From assembly GCA_015501585.1 (NCBI GenBank), contig JADNRY010000014.1:372001-436000 (forward strand): a DNA stretch of 64,000 nucleotides. The letters are read 5' to 3'. Below the pieces are notes generated by a model. It was not told where the DNA came from, did not search any database, and was given only the letters and a program-made list of their open reading frames with translations. This stretch comes from Rhodocollybia butyracea (Eukaryota > Basidiomycota > Agaricomycetes > Agaricales > Omphalotaceae). Of this stretch, positions 33,715 through 48,383 are shown piece after piece. Both the position numbers and the translations under genes were made by a program. Position 1 is the first letter of the stretch; every line of letters starts with the position of its first letter.

Positions 33715-35819
33715 TCAAATTTCGGAGTACCTGGGGAGTTCGATAACGTAATTCTGTATGTATCGTAGCGAAAGTTTCGACTTACATAGTTAGATATCTA
33801 TTCATAAACAAGATTACATCGGTCACATTGTTGATGATGTCAAAGCTGGTTCTCGCATGCGCTAAGCGTTATTGTTCAACTTCACGGTAACAAACTCGCG
33901 TCTTAGAAGGTTGGAGATACTAATTTTTGTACTGTGAAATTGAGAATGCAGTTTCCGCTATGCGCAGGGCACTAATAGTATAAGGTGGTAGGCAAAGTTG
34001 ATGCGGTGTCATTTCGTGAATTTCTTTGGTAGGTATCGAATTGCTCGCTACTTAGCGTGCTTGCTCGTGAGATAGCTTGCCTTCGCTGATCTGACTCGTT
34101 CCTAATGAATTTTGGGGACTTCTCTGAACTAAATTTTCATCTGCGACTTCTGATATTTTTTGAATGCCTTCGCGTGCCATCTTTGTTGTTAAAGACGGAA
34201 TTCCGCTACATGGGGATTGCTTTGCTGGTTTCGTCAGCAGCTTGCATGTAGATTTGGATAAAGTGCGGACGCAATATCCAACGTTTGCTTATGTTAATTT
34301 AAGTCCAGACAGGGGCGGAGGAGAAATCCACTTCTACATATAACTTGTGATGTGGCATTGTTATACGTAGTACGTTATTGCAGTAACGGCTCCACGCCCA
34401 GTTTGAATCCATTTAAACGAAGGCAGCCCCTGACCAGCAAGTAAGCCAGAAAACATCGCTGAATATAGCTTTGTTCTTTGGTTCCTAACATGGTTTAGTG
34501 CAGATATGTTAAATGCCTGGGATTTGTATTATTTTTATGTGTATATGCAGTATATTAAATGTAGAAGTAGGAGTTCCGCGTTGACGTATGCAAAGGAACC
34601 CAGTATTGAATAAGTGGAACAACCGATTCAGCTACTTTGCTTCGAAGAATCATCGGCCTGGCCGCCGGGCAATTCAGTAGCAACGAACGCGGATGCAGCT
34701 TAAGTACCCATCGATTATCAAAACCGCGGGTCCCCGAATCTACCTTTAGCAGTTGAATGTGCTGCAATTATGTGCAAAATATCAAACCTGGAACGTTTAA
34801 GGAACCGATATTACTTCGCAGCGAATGGAGCCGGAACTGGGGTTCCTTGGTCGGATTAGTGCAGATAAGCCCGCTAAAATATCAACTCAAAAAATTAAAT
34901 TTTCACCAGTGCGGGAACTTGCGTATTCCGCATTGGAGTTCGAGATGAAGCTACAGCGCATGTTTAAGACTTTGGCACTGCGATCGCAACACGAGGGTGG
35001 AAAACGCGACCAAGAGTATTATTGCTGCAATGGAGAATGTGTGATAAGCGGTAGCGTCACGACTTGCTCGCAAGAACGACTTCACGGGGTCGGGAACTGC
35101 ACCTTTGTCTGCACAATCTATGTGGCGGCGGTGAATAATGTAGTAGACACGATGCACCTACTTGAAAGTTGCTCGCGCGTCGACCGAGCGCGCTGGTTCT
35201 AGGCGCTGCAGTTTGCGGGGTGCGGTTCGCTTCACAACTAGTTGCATGAACGAAATAGCAGCTCTAATAACGGGGAGGGTATTAGTTAGAAGCGGCGAGC
35301 AGGCGGCGTGGCGAGGAAAGTTACTGGATGAGGTAGAAGAGCTCAACCCGCCGATTCTTGCACCGCAGTTACAGGTAGTGGTTTGCTGCAGTGCAGCAGT
35401 GGCTTTGACTTACTACCTAGGCCACCGGCTGGTTAAGAGAGTTGGACTTTATTAGAATTACTACGCACTTGTTGCACCGCTAAACGCATGCCTGGTAGGC
35501 GCAAAATCTGCGGCCAGCCAATATTAAATTGCGCGGCATCCACTGGATTAAAACGCAGACGCGCCAAGCTACGGTGAACGAGGACAAGACCCCAAGCGCA
35601 CAAGGTAAGCTCCAGGTTGATCCTGCACCGTTGCACGCCCAATTAAGATGCGTCCGCGGGTGTCCGAGACTTTACATGCACGCAAGAAAAAAAGAGCCAA
35701 TTAAGGTTACATAATGGTACTGCATAGTTAATGTTACATAATGATAGTCGATTTTCAGATGCACTGTTAGGACAACCCTACGTCGTCGTTCTTATACGCA
35801 CTGCGATTGCTCTCGTACC
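33715..35819. other. Intergenic region between divergent genes
   Basis: About 2.1 kb between a minus-strand F-box gene and a plus-strand gene. Frames at 34825-35202 and 35162-35455 overlap in different phases and show no motif, so neither is supported. The stretch 34.95-35.7 kb is richer in G and C than its surroundings. Confidence 0.35.
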
Positions 35820-37356
35820 ATGACTCGCGGCCCAAAAGAAATCGCATTTCGCGCGCTAACCAAGAAAATCGAAACCGATAAATCTTGGAATGATGAATTC
35901 AGAAATCCCGCTATCACTGATAAAAGAGTGATAGACTCGAAAATACTGTCTTTTCTCAAATCGCACTTTCCCGAAAAATCGAGCAGTAACTCTCTTTGCG
36001 AATACAAATCTTGGGTTGTCCAGCGTTTGGGCAAGCGCAGTCCTGGGGTCCGCGATGCGTTAGAAGCTACGATGCAAGCTCGCTACTCGCAATCTAAGCG
36101 GAAGCGGAAGCTTGCAACGGATCTATTGCTCAACGCAGAAAATGCTGTTGTGCAAAACGCTATTGAACAGCTCCATGGATTACTTCCTACCGTTCCGGTG
36201 AGGCGCCGCGCGCAACCCTACCCACCTCCAAATCACTGGATAGTGGAAAACCAGGCGACTTGGGATCTGTGGCATCATCAAATCACGTCTGCGAGGCAGC
36301 CAGACGCACGTATTCCCCGGAAACCAATGTTCATGCTCGATGAATCGCAGCTCAGCTACGATCTAGAAGGAGGTGGTAGTGCCATATTCGTTGACGCTGA
36401 CGATGGAAGCAAGGTTGCAGTAGTTATAAGCGAACTTTGCAACTGCCCGAAAATACTTCATTGGGTAAATCAGATCGTCCTGGTCAACGTTGCGCTAGAG
36501 AAAAATGTTAGGGTGAGACAATCTCCGCCTATGTTCAAACCTGGTTTTCTGAAACATTTAACTTTGCAGAAGGAAGATGCAGGATCCCTTGTGATTTCAG
36601 GGTGGTCTGCTGGCTCACGTTCGCGGCTTCTTCTCGATTTCGCGAGAAACTTCGAAGCGAAGCACAAGCTTTCGTCTACGCAGAAAGAGAAAGTGCAGTA
36701 CAAGGCTTCATCTGCGTTCGCGTTGTTTTGGAATCTCGTAAAGTCATTGGGACCACAGGAAGTAGTTGATGATCTGGAAGATTTTGTTAAAAAGCACAAT
36801 TTGTACAAGATGGATCCAGCGGTGCTTAGAGGTGGAAGGATCCGAACTTACACAGTTGATGTGGATGGTGAAGTTCCTATTATCTTTCGCAATGCAGATC
36901 TTGCACCACCATCTGGTGTTTTTGCCAGAAACTATGCTAGGTGCGTAAGTCGATGCATGTATAAGCTGCCACTTAACCTTGGCTAGGTATGTTCATCGCG
37001 AAAAGCAGCCGCACCGCTGGGCTGCTTCGTGGACTACGTTTCGCGATGATTCTGCGAACGACGCCGGCGGCCACTTCTACCTACCTGAATACGGTATTCG
37101 AATTAGAGCTGCTACCAACAAAGCCGTTTTTTGGAGACCAGGTGATTGGCACGCAACTAGTTTACCGAAACTCGCCCCAGACGAAAAGAATGGTCCGTTG
37201 CTACAATGTGGCCTGGCCATAGTAACTTCCGCACGATTGCCTGCAGCATTCAGAGCATTCCATGAGGGTAGGAGTTCTACTATGGAGTTGAATGTTGACA
37301 CCGACGAAGGGAATGAATCCGATTTGGAGGATCGCTTCGAAGGTATGGCGCTGTAA
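35820..37356 (+). CDS. Conserved fungal protein with possible 2-oxoglutarate/Fe(II) oxygenase-like C-terminus
   Basis: Two exons (35820-36940 and 36987-37356) joined by a 46-nt GT-AG intron give 496 residues. The N-terminal third is basic and helical (SKRKRKLATDLLLNAENAVV). The middle carries RKPMFMLDESQLSYDLEGGG and VVISELCNCPKIL. The C-terminal segment spanning the intron reads NYARYVHREKQPHRWAASWT, then RDDSANDAGGHFYLPEYGI, then VFWRPGDWHATSLPKL. The GG-x-F, following W/PGD and W-H arrangement resembles the double-stranded beta-helix oxygenases (TET/JBP type) that are expanded in agaricomycetes. The HxD iron-binding motif is not clear: the expected His position near RDD appears to be Arg. 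It may therefore be inactive or only distantly related. The family assignment is inference; that the gene is real is well supported by the clean frame and splice. Confidence 0.6.
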
Positions 37357-39022
37357 TGTCGCCCCAGAAACTAGATGTTTGTTGTATATTTTCATCGAGT
37401 TGTGCAGAAACTGTTTGTATCCAATGTCAGGCTGCGAACACTTGCGTGTATGTTCTGGTAAGAGTCAGTTCGAAAATCATCACAACGTTGCGGATGGATA
37501 ATGTGCAATTAGTCAGTTAATATTATGCGTTAGAAATATGTATTATAAGTCCTACTCGTTCTGATTCCTGCAGGAGCAACAGTAAAGTACAGTGAATATT
37601 AGTTTTGACACGTGAGATCAATATACCATGTTTAGATTTGAAATAGCTCGCTTTGCCCAACACCCGATCATGGTTGATCAATGTAAATTGTTTGCTTTGA
37701 TGTATGTTACTTAGATATGTACGGACCTACGCTTGAGATAACAGCGCAACGTTGAACGTTCAGCGAATACTGGGATCGCTGTTGCGCAATAGTGTTAGCG
37801 AAGTGGTACGCGTATTGTTCCGTTCCACTGGACGCACCGGTTGTTCTTTACATTCAGTTAGATGTACTGTCGTTTGACGTTTAATGTCATGTACTGAGTG
37901 GTAACGTATGTTATCCAAGAATTTGGCTCAACGATGCTGCAATGGATTCTTAATGCTTTCGACCGCGTTCTTTGAAAGAATGCATTCTAACGCAGTCCGA
38001 AGAATGAAAATTGGTATTTCGGAACTAAATTGTCGATGTCAATTATGTTGCCTACACTAACCATATTCGTTCTACATACTATTCCTCATGTGTATTTTAC
38101 CGTTACCTGTGTTATGCGTAAGTGTTACGCCGCGCAATTCGAACATTCTCTCAGTGGAACACGTTCCAGAGCCATGTTTCTATGTTCGCGGGTACCGGTA
38201 CAGTGAGCTATTTTCGACCTTTCCTTCTGTCCAATCTACGAATTCAATTCTATGTAGAGAGAAAAAAAAATTTATCTTTGTATGCATCATGCAGGGTGCT
38301 GTAGTTGCCAGACGTTGGCAGGCATCACCGGCGCATTTGTTCAATTCAGAGAATCCTATATGGGCGAAAAGTGGATTTCCTGTCGAAAGTAAAGAACACA
38401 CACGTGTACCACCTACCTATGAGAATGGATAGTGTGAATTTATTTCCTTCTGGTTGTACCTTCTCCCTAGCACATGTAAGTACTTAGATAAAGTAGTGCC
38501 AAAATTCCGCAATTATATACATAAATTTCATTATTGATTTAATGACGACTGGAGGACTAGTTGAATGCGATGGATAAGGTACAGCGTCACTTATGTTCGT
38601 CGACCCTTTTTGTGGGATTTTCAAGAGCTTTCCGCCGATGATATTTTTGCGCGGACATTAACGGGTAACTTACCTTTAAGGTTCTAGTGTTCTTGTCGGG
38701 ATCACGAATCAAAATTCTAGTGTTCTTGTCGGTGGTTTTAGGTTCTTGAAGTGTGTGACCTCACAAGGTGAGGTCATCAACCAAAACTTGTACGCAGCTC
38801 CAATTTGTGGATATACTAACTTGAGTTTGCGACCTTGCGATTTTTTTACGACTTTTATACGAGTTACAATCAAATTACGGTGATGTCCAGTGCAAAAATA
38901 TGCTTAGTATAACATGATGGCAGTGATGGTGATGTGGAAGGCCGACGCCGACACGCCTTCTCTAACGGGCAACTGAACCGTGGTAATGATTAGCGCCGTA
39001 CCGATAGCATTTGTAAACCTCT
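37357..39022. other. Intergenic region, no supported gene
   Basis: About 1.7 kb of T- and G-leaning sequence with short frames only. A direct repeat of AATTCTAGTGTTCTTGTCGG-like words occurs near 38680-38740. Confidence 0.35.
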
Positions 39023-40205
39023 TTAGGAAACCAACGCATTGACCAGATGCATACGTTCAAAAGCGTACTTGTTTACAACCCAACATTCTTCGTCTATCTG
39101 AATCTCAACTTCGCTGTACTTGATTTGCGCGATGTCGAACCCAATCCATCGAAACCCTCGTTTCCCTTCCATTTCGGTTATGTTTCCGGGTGCGTAGTGG
39201 CTCATTACTTATTTGTCTCATCTGCTGGCTTAAAGTTAGGCTATAGACTGGGAGGAGAGCAACCGGGGAAAGTCTGATGAAGTCCCCGTCAATCCACAGA
39301 ATGTCCAGTTGCAGTGTGGCTCCAACGCTGAAACTAACTTTGGGTACGGTCACCGTTATGCATTCGTTGAGTCGAAGTTGATACTCTGAAATATATCTTT
39401 CTCTTGCGATAGTTCGATTTTCAACCCATCACGTCGTCCTATTGATATGACCAGAAAACAGTCCACTGAGAAGCCTCTTGCTCGCCGGAGTGAGTGTACC
39501 AAATCCCGCTTTCGTTATCGATAACCTTTCAACTTCTTAACAGTAACTGCTGATAAAAACACCGCTAATATTCCATTGTGCATCGGTCCATGTTGTACAA
39601 ACGGTGCACCGCAAGAAACCAATGGATACATGCCATTCGAAACCTGGCAGCCTCGCAGAGATGATGAAGTCCGAGTCGCATCTACGAATATGGGGAGAAT
39701 CTCCGAGTGCGGTATCTACTCCTGACACAGTATACTAACTAACGATGTCGCCTTGCAGAACCACCTCTGTTTCGTCGATTCATCGGGGGGTACCGTATTC
39801 AGCCACCGATTTCAGTAGGTCTTATCTGCTAGAGTTGTTTTTTTCGACACTCAGTGAATGTTAGCTTACGTCGGCGAACATTGTCAAGGAAACAACTTCG
39901 AGTTCACCAGCAACGTTCGCCGCGGTGCCGAAGCCCAACCTCAACGAATTCGCTGTGGCTATGTCGGTGAGTCTCAACAGATCACTATATAGTATGGAAG
40001 TGGTAAGGATCGTATTTTCGCAGAAAATAATGCCTCTGTCAGTCGAAAAGATATGCATGCTGCCCAGACAGTCGAACGAACAACTTATACTGCGGTAGGG
40101 AATCCATACGTGTCTAATCTTCCATGGTCTAATACGATTTCTCTGAAGGTCTCGAACTCTTTGCTTTCCAGAAATCCTCAAGCCAGGGGCACTGTCGTTC
40201 GTCAA
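39023..40205 (-). CDS. Possible multi-exon gene, unknown product
   Basis: Several minus-strand segments look protein-coding and end at likely splice sites. Starting from about 40205 they read LLRLTDIATANSLRLGFGTA, VAGELEVVSLTMFAD (followed by GTAAGC), DSDFIISARLPGFEWHVSIG, VGATLQLDILWIDGDFIRLS and finally GFRWIGFDIAQIKYSEVEIQ to a stop at 39023. The joins were not resolved one by one and the start codon is uncertain. No domain is recognised. A plus-strand frame (40053-40571) overlaps its 5' end, so only one of the two may be real there. Confidence 0.35.
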
Positions 40206-40571
40206 GTTCTCGAGCCTCCTCTTCCGCCCGACATGTACTTTAAATCTACCGCACCGAGCGCGTATGTAACGCCTTCTAGTGGCTCTGCATGTTCGACAAC
40301 CCGTGGCCAGCTTCAGATTCTATCGAAACCAATGCCATTGAGGAAAATACACAAAAATCCAGCACCGACCGAATTTCCCGTTCCTCCCATGTATATTCCT
40401 CCCAAGAACGGTAGATCGAGGTCTGTTCATAGTAGACCTGCTTCTCTGTTGACTGGAGCTCGTGCTAATAATCGGGGGACAAGTTACAACCGCGATTACA
40501 TGGCAGGACTTCGTCGCCAGCTCCACCACCCCTCCATTTCTGAGTCTCGTTTTCGATCTGATGCCTCATAA
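40053..40571 (+). CDS. Hypothetical basic, proline-rich protein
   Basis: A 172-residue open frame starting at ATG 40053, rich in Pro, Ser and Arg (PPLPPDMYFK, VPPMYIPPKNGRSRS, YMAGLRRQLHHP). The composition is that of a disordered protein rather than random sequence. No domain is recognised. It overlaps the 5' part of a possible minus-strand gene, and upstream exons are possible. Confidence 0.35.
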   Translation: MHAAQTVERTTYTAVGNPYVSNLPWSNTISLKVSNSLLSRNPQARGTVVRQVLEPPLPPDMYFKSTAPSAYVTPSSGSACSTTRGQLQILSKPMPLRKIHKNPAPTEFPVPPMYIPPKNGRSRSVHSRPASLLTGARANNRGTSYNRDYMAGLRRQLHHPSISESRFRSDAS

Positions 40572-41379
40572 ACAGGTACATCTACGAATTTGCATTACAC
40601 ATGCATATCTAACAATATTTATAGGTTGTTCGTCTAACGAATGTCGAAAGTGCTTTACTACTTCTTAGAATGAATCCGCACGTCGCAACTGGTGCGATAC
40701 ACCGATATTTGGTTAGGAAAGCTGGTCAACGTTGACGTTTTTTTATTTTGAATGTTGCTTAGTCTGAAGTTTTCGGAGTCGCGCAGAAGTATGCTTTCAC
40801 AAGTAATGGACATCAATGAACCTTGTTTTCTTGAATATCGATCTCTGCGTATGCTCTTTAAACGTATATATGTAACTACATCCAAGAACACCTATAGTAA
40901 TGTTTTTATTTTTCGTAATGCATATATTGGGTAGCACTCCATATACAATGAACGACCAGGAGTGAATGATTGGGTTCGTGAACGCACACTTGTAGATAAT
41001 CGTACGGCTTCGAAATGCATCCTCTACAGCGGTGCGTGTGGCTATGTTAACGTAGTATAAGTTTCCTGCAACTCAAGCTTCACAATCGGTCTTGCAACTA
41101 CATTCAAGTGAATGAATTTATTCATTTTTTTTTCTTTTTGCAGCTTGGGTACATGCTCGCTGTGATATCCCGCTGCCGCGAACTACAGAACAATGGTTTC
41201 CTTACAATGCTAGCACCAACTTTGCAGGAAAGTAGTAAGATGGACCATTATTTGGCGCAATGGTGGAAAGTAATACAAGTACAATTTCGATGATTTCAAA
41301 CACAGCTATAGTAGTACAGACTTGGCACAAGAAAATTTCGTTTTCCAGTTGGAATTTACCTTCACCCCAACTTCAACCA

Positions 41380-43320
41380 TCAGGAATCCACTTCCATTTG
41401 AACTACACCCACTGGCGCTGCGTCGGCTTCACTGGTGCCAGTCAATTCGGCGCAACCCCGAGCTCGCTTTACATCACCTTTACCTTTGCCTCTAGGACCA
41501 ACAGGGGTGGTATCACGTCTCTTCCTCTTCTTATCCGAAATTTGCGTGTCGAGTATAGCCGGCGTATCAGATGAAGGTCCAGGAGAAACGACAGCTTCGG
41601 GTCCGGCAGATGAAGCTGATATCGCAGAAGGTGCGTCATCTGTGACCATGTCACATATCGCTGAAGACTGAAGACGAAGATCTTCAATTCTCTTCTTCTT
41701 TTGAGCAGCCAATTCTCTCGCTTTGGTTTCAACCTCTTCAACACGAACCATCTCCCTTCTTTCTGAATCAATTCGATCTCTCTCAGCAGCATCGCGATCC
41801 TCTGCTTCTTGAACGATACGGTTCCTCTCAGTGATAGAATCAGTGTGCAACCAGAAGCGAAGGTCATCTGCGTCGTTGGAAAGAAGTCGTATTTTCTCAA
41901 TGACGTTAGAACACAATCTGTTCGGTTTCGCCACGGGGCCACCGTTGGATCCCCTAGTTATGTCCCACCTAAATAAAAGACGCGTTAGCGAACATTTTAG
42001 GCCGAACAGATATATACATGAATCTCACATTCGAAAGGTCAACGTGACAAATACGAGAGATCCTGGAACAAAGACAGATTCGTATTGCATCGGATGCACA
42101 ATAATTCCTCCTGAATCGTAGACATCGGGAACCCTCAAATGCACACCGCATAAGTCGTTCTTCTCTGCTAAAGCTCTGATCTGACCGTCAGGGTCTGGCC
42201 AATGGCCAAGTTTGCGATCGAAGGTTTCAACATCTGGTGGTTAAATGAATACCCTTATCGCAGACATGAGAAGCAATCGACCGTACCTTCAACGGGATAC
42301 TGTACTTCCAAAGCCCTGAGGTTCCTTTCCCTTTCAGCGGCTTGTAGCTTGCCTGCAAATACGTTTACAACTAGTCAGCTTCGACGGCACTAACTTGCTT
42401 ACCAGGATCCGGAAGTTTGCCTTTAAATTTCATCAACTGTGACGAGATGCCCGTTCTGCTCGAACTAGGTGGAACGTTCTCGAAAATGTTTAGCGTTCTC
42501 CCGATTAGGCCGTAGTATCCGTTTTGATGTACATCAACCCACGTTGTTATACCGAGAGGTTCGCTTCGGTTTGGATACAACCTTTCTGCAAATTAATTAC
42601 TATCACAGTAATAACTAATGCGTTGAAAGGTATACTCACGATCTTCCTTTAGACCGTTATCGACGTACTGTGTTGTATTAACTTGCAAAAAAGTTAGCAA
42701 GTTGAACAACCGTTCTTTATTCCTCTGGTAAACTTCATATGTTTCTGCGGAGCTTCCGTTCTGCGCGTACGCTTCAACTAAGTAGAATCTCGCGGCAGCC
42801 CTTCGGAAAGAATCTACAGTGATCTACCGCGTATGTTAGATTAGAACTTCGTGAACTTTAACGAAAACAGAAATGTACCATTCTATTGAACATCGTCATG
42901 TCCAGGTATGGTCCTAACTTTGAGTCCAGCGGGATTGAACTGATTTGAGCGACTATAGATACTGAGACGGGGTTATGATCCTCGTCTGTAATCCAAAGTC
43001 CCTGGCGGTTACTGCATCGACGGATCAACGTAGTTGATGGGTCCGGAATTGGCTCGGCATGCAAATTCAGAATATGGTGAATTGATGCGGTTAGCGGTGC
43101 AAACTTCGCAAGCAGCTCGGCGCTGTACAATTCGACATCGTCGTACAGGGTATTCCCGTTTTGAAAGTCGAGGCGATGGAAGTCGTGTAGTACAGTGGTA
43201 CCACTTTCTTCGTCCTGGCAGGCCACGATTAGTACATAATTTCAGTATGACAACGTTGTAATCAATTACCTTCTCGTTAGTTTCCGTGATCTGAGGAGTA
43301 GTTGAACTGATCTCTGCCAT
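41380..43320 (-). CDS. Conserved agaricomycete protein of unknown function with charged C-terminus
   Basis: A multi-exon gene reads without interruption from MAEISSTTPQITETNEK at 43320 to TAG 41380, with GT-AG introns (first exons 43270-43320, 42879-43214, 42640-42823). Internal landmarks are TWVDVHQNGYYGLIGRTLNI, FENVPPSSSRTGISSQLMKF, WPDPDGQIRALAEKND, VPGSLVFVTLTFRMWD and SNVIEKIRLLSNDADDLRFW. The last 110 residues are a long charged helix (EAEDRDAAERDRIDSERRE) followed by a nuclear-signal-like basic patch (KKRKRRD, GKGKGDVKRARG). The FENVP...SRTG block and the arrangement recall a widespread, uncharacterised agaricomycete family, but I cannot name a function. Length is about 540 residues; the later joins are approximate. 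Confidence 0.65.
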
Positions 43321-45064
43321 TTAGGTCTCTGGGTTGTCTCTAAAAACTCGATCCACAAGATACACCCTTAAGTATGGCAAGCAAAGGGTGGTATTACATT
43401 GTCACATTATACAACAGTAACAAAATGTTCAAATAAAATGGATATCTTCTTACTATAACGATCTCAGTTAACTCGTTGTCTAAAACAACGAGATAAGGTA
43501 CATTCACCTCTTTCAATTGATTCCATTATGGTAACTAACTTAATGCAAAATGAAATTCTTGTACATGTCTACCAATTGTATGCATTTTAAAGTTCATCAA
43601 ATACAATTCACCGTAGCTTTCGCCTTCATACATCTTCATACGCTGTCATAAACTGAACCACTACCGCGAGGCAGTGTCGCATTAAACGCAGCAGCGAACA
43701 ATATAACTCACGTTCTAATTGTCGCATCGTACCTTAATAACTCAACAAAGAATGGCCATAATATAGTACGTACTGCAGTATCCACGGCGCCATGCGTGTA
43801 GGCCCCAGCTGTTCCTTAAGCAACAACCACGTCGCCGGTTCTAACCTTCCTTCCTTCCTTCCCTCCTTCTTTCCGTGTATTAGATTACATCCCACAGGCA
43901 ATATTTGTTAATTAGTCATTTCACAATGTACACTGCCTCACAAGAGGCCACCGTTATTGGTTGAACTGATCTCCGTTAATACATCCGCTCAACATCCAGA
44001 TTAGTCGTAATTACTGATGTGTGCGCTGGGATCTTCCAACAACCTCAAACCACCTCCAGCCTTTCCATTACATTCGCCCTACTGCAGTTTGACGCCTTTG
44101 AATATGAATTTTGTCATGTGCGCAGCGGAAGGTAGTAGGTACACATCACGCAGCGCGTAGCGCGGGTCCCGGCTGTTCCTAAATGGAGCGCGCCGGTTCT
44201 TCCTTTTTCCTTGCTCTCTTAGTCACAGAGCTCAATTTTGGGCAGTTCCGTATAACCGATTCAAACACAGGGGAGAAGGCGTACAAGAAGCCCAAATTTA
44301 AACGCTTTAATTGCTCATTTCGTGTCAAATCTGGTGACCAGCTTAAAAGGACAGAGAACCGCAATTGTGGAAACCATCGGCGTCCCTTCTTCTCCGTACT
44401 GCATAAATAACCAGCAATATAGATGTGAACGTAATCTTGGACCATATTCAACGTCTCAGTTATTCAATGCACTTCTACTCAACGCTTAACCATTTTTGGT
44501 GAACTACGCTCGTCTTCTTTTGCACTTGATTATCGCCATCGTTATTTACCCACTTCCTTCACATTATGTGAACCATTGGATCGAATTGTGTTACTTTTTG
44601 CCACTCGGCATGCAGAACATGTAATACGGACCATAAAGGTTACCCATCAGTAGAAAAAGTGTAATTATTCAAAGGAGGATATGATTCCTCCCGAACAACT
44701 TCGCTCGTCACAGTCAATACAGATCGGCTCGCCTACCGTTCCCACATGAGAGAACGTCTTTTAATCTACACTCTAGAAATCAAACGAATCAGTCCGCGTT
44801 GCATACTGAAGTTCACCGTCCGGAAGACATGTAGAAGCACCGGGCCTCAATAACTCTATTACCGATTTACTTCCTACTGCAACTGCACCTGCGTCAGATA
44901 TTGTATACTATCCTGTTCTGTCCCTTACCGATATTGAACCCTTCACCAGTTGTTGAATGATAAAAACTTCGTTGGAACGCAGAATTGACGCCTTCGCTAG
45001 CCTGATTCGATAGGTCAAAGTTGATAATTTGGAACTTTGACGTGTTGTTATGTACACTAGCTTG
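43321..45064. other. Gene-poor stretch
   Basis: A (CTTC)n-like pyrimidine microsatellite lies at about 43845-43875. A 90-codon minus-strand frame at 44179-44451 has a protein-like, basic composition but no motif or conserved context, so it is not called. Confidence 0.35.
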
Positions 45065-47051
<1,987 letters not shown>

Positions 47052-48383
47052 ATGGCCTCGAGTTCTTCGCAAAAACATAGCTCTGACAGCAACTCCGAAT
47101 CACATATAACGTCGACGCTTGGTCCCTCCAACAGCTCGCTTGCTCTGACCTTCAATACCGCCAGAGAATCTGTGCATTTAAAGTTCGACTCCACCAACGA
47201 ATCGTTCGCCTCGGTCGACTGCACATCTAAATCAGTTGATAACCTACTAACTTCGAAGGATGGCCTCTCCTTCGAAGAGTACAACGACACCCCACATTCT
47301 GCGAATGCCACGCCTACCTCCACAACAAACACACCGATTGTCAACCCTTCTTCACTTAACCTTCTCTCCGGAGATAATTCAGAATCGCATTTCGCACAGA
47401 ATTTTGACACCTCCGAAGACTCTCTTATGTTGACCTTCAACAAAAGCAACGAAACAGTCACTTTGACGTTCGATTCCTCGACTGAGTCATTAACCTCCGT
47501 CGACACCGCATTTACATCAGTTGCTACCCCGCTCACTTCCAACGGCAGGTTTTTCCCCAACGAACAAAGTGACTCCCAATCCTCTGTCGACTCCGCGGTC
47601 ACTTCTATAATGGACACCGACACTATCCGATCTCCTTCACCTACTCTCTCAATTGCCACTATAACGGCAACGCCAACCAGCTCGCAGTTGTTCGGGACAA
47701 CGTCGTTGGACACTCTACCATTGAGTCCATGTCCGCCAATTGTCTATAGTCATATCCATAATCTCCCCTCGTTGGAAACATGGGAGAAGTGGACACGAGG
47801 TTATTATGTTGGAGATCCCTTCGACTCACGGGTTAAAGCTTCCATTTTCTTTGACGAAGGGCACCAGATCTATCGCTCTCCCTTCAGTGACACCGATCGG
47901 ATACTGCCGTCTCAAGCATCATTGGAACTACTACCACCCACATCCTTGCCACACAGAATCAGAGATATACCATGTCTCGCTATGAGCTCATCTTTGGTTC
48001 ACACTCCAGTATTGGGACCAGGGACGTTCCTGCCCGCCAATATGGTGTACAGAAGATCTCTTGTACTAGCGCCTTTCTTTCACGCAGACAGTATATACTA
48101 CGTTCTCTGTCTGCATGACGATGACGACGTATTCCTTATCCGAGTTCACGAGCGATTCATGGATAATCGCTGGAGTTCTTGGAAGCAACTTCGGCAATCC
48201 TATGGAAACAATTTCTTGGGAGCATTGTTCTCAGCAGGAATAGATACATTCGATCAAATATTGGAAGGAGTAAAACGTCAACACAGCGTTGACCGATACG
48301 TGTGGGCAGAGCCTGTTGGTAACGCATCATCACTGTCCTTTTTGCCGATTATTTGGAAATCACTGAAAAATCCTTGCAGGTAA
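47052..48383 (+). CDS. Serine/threonine-rich protein with internal repeat, unknown function
   Basis: A single 443-residue frame. The first 200 residues are Ser/Thr/Asn-rich and contain two related blocks of about 70 residues, at about 27-96 and 121-192. Each has LxLTFN, then L.FDS..ES..SVD, then TS...LTS, then a TPI/DTI end. The second half is a different, folded-looking domain: LETWEKWTRGYYVGDPFD, FFHADSIYYVLCLHDDDD, RVHERFMDNRWSSWKQLRQS and FLGALFSAGIDTFDQILEG. No signal peptide or membrane segment is evident. Neither part matches a family I can name. The gene is intronless. Confidence 0.65.
   Translation: MASSSSQKHSSDSNSESHITSTLGPSNSSLALTFNTARESVHLKFDSTNESFASVDCTSKSVDNLLTSKDGLSFEEYNDTPHSANATPTSTTNTPIVNPSSLNLLSGDNSESHFAQNFDTSEDSLMLTFNKSNETVTLTFDSSTESLTSVDTAFTSVATPLTSNGRFFPNEQSDSQSSVDSAVTSIMDTDTIRSPSPTLSIATITATPTSSQLFGTTSLDTLPLSPCPPIVYSHIHNLPSLETWEKWTRGYYVGDPFDSRVKASIFFDEGHQIYRSPFSDTDRILPSQASLELLPPTSLPHRIRDIPCLAMSSSLVHTPVLGPGTFLPANMVYRRSLVLAPFFHADSIYYVLCLHDDDDVFLIRVHERFMDNRWSSWKQLRQSYGNNFLGALFSAGIDTFDQILEGVKRQHSVDRYVWAEPVGNASSLSFLPIIWKSLKNPCR

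Noticed and set aside
34825..35455. Two overlapping plus-strand frames in the F-box/oxygenase intergenic region
   Set aside because: No recognisable domain, and composition is explained by the locally G/C-rich sequence.
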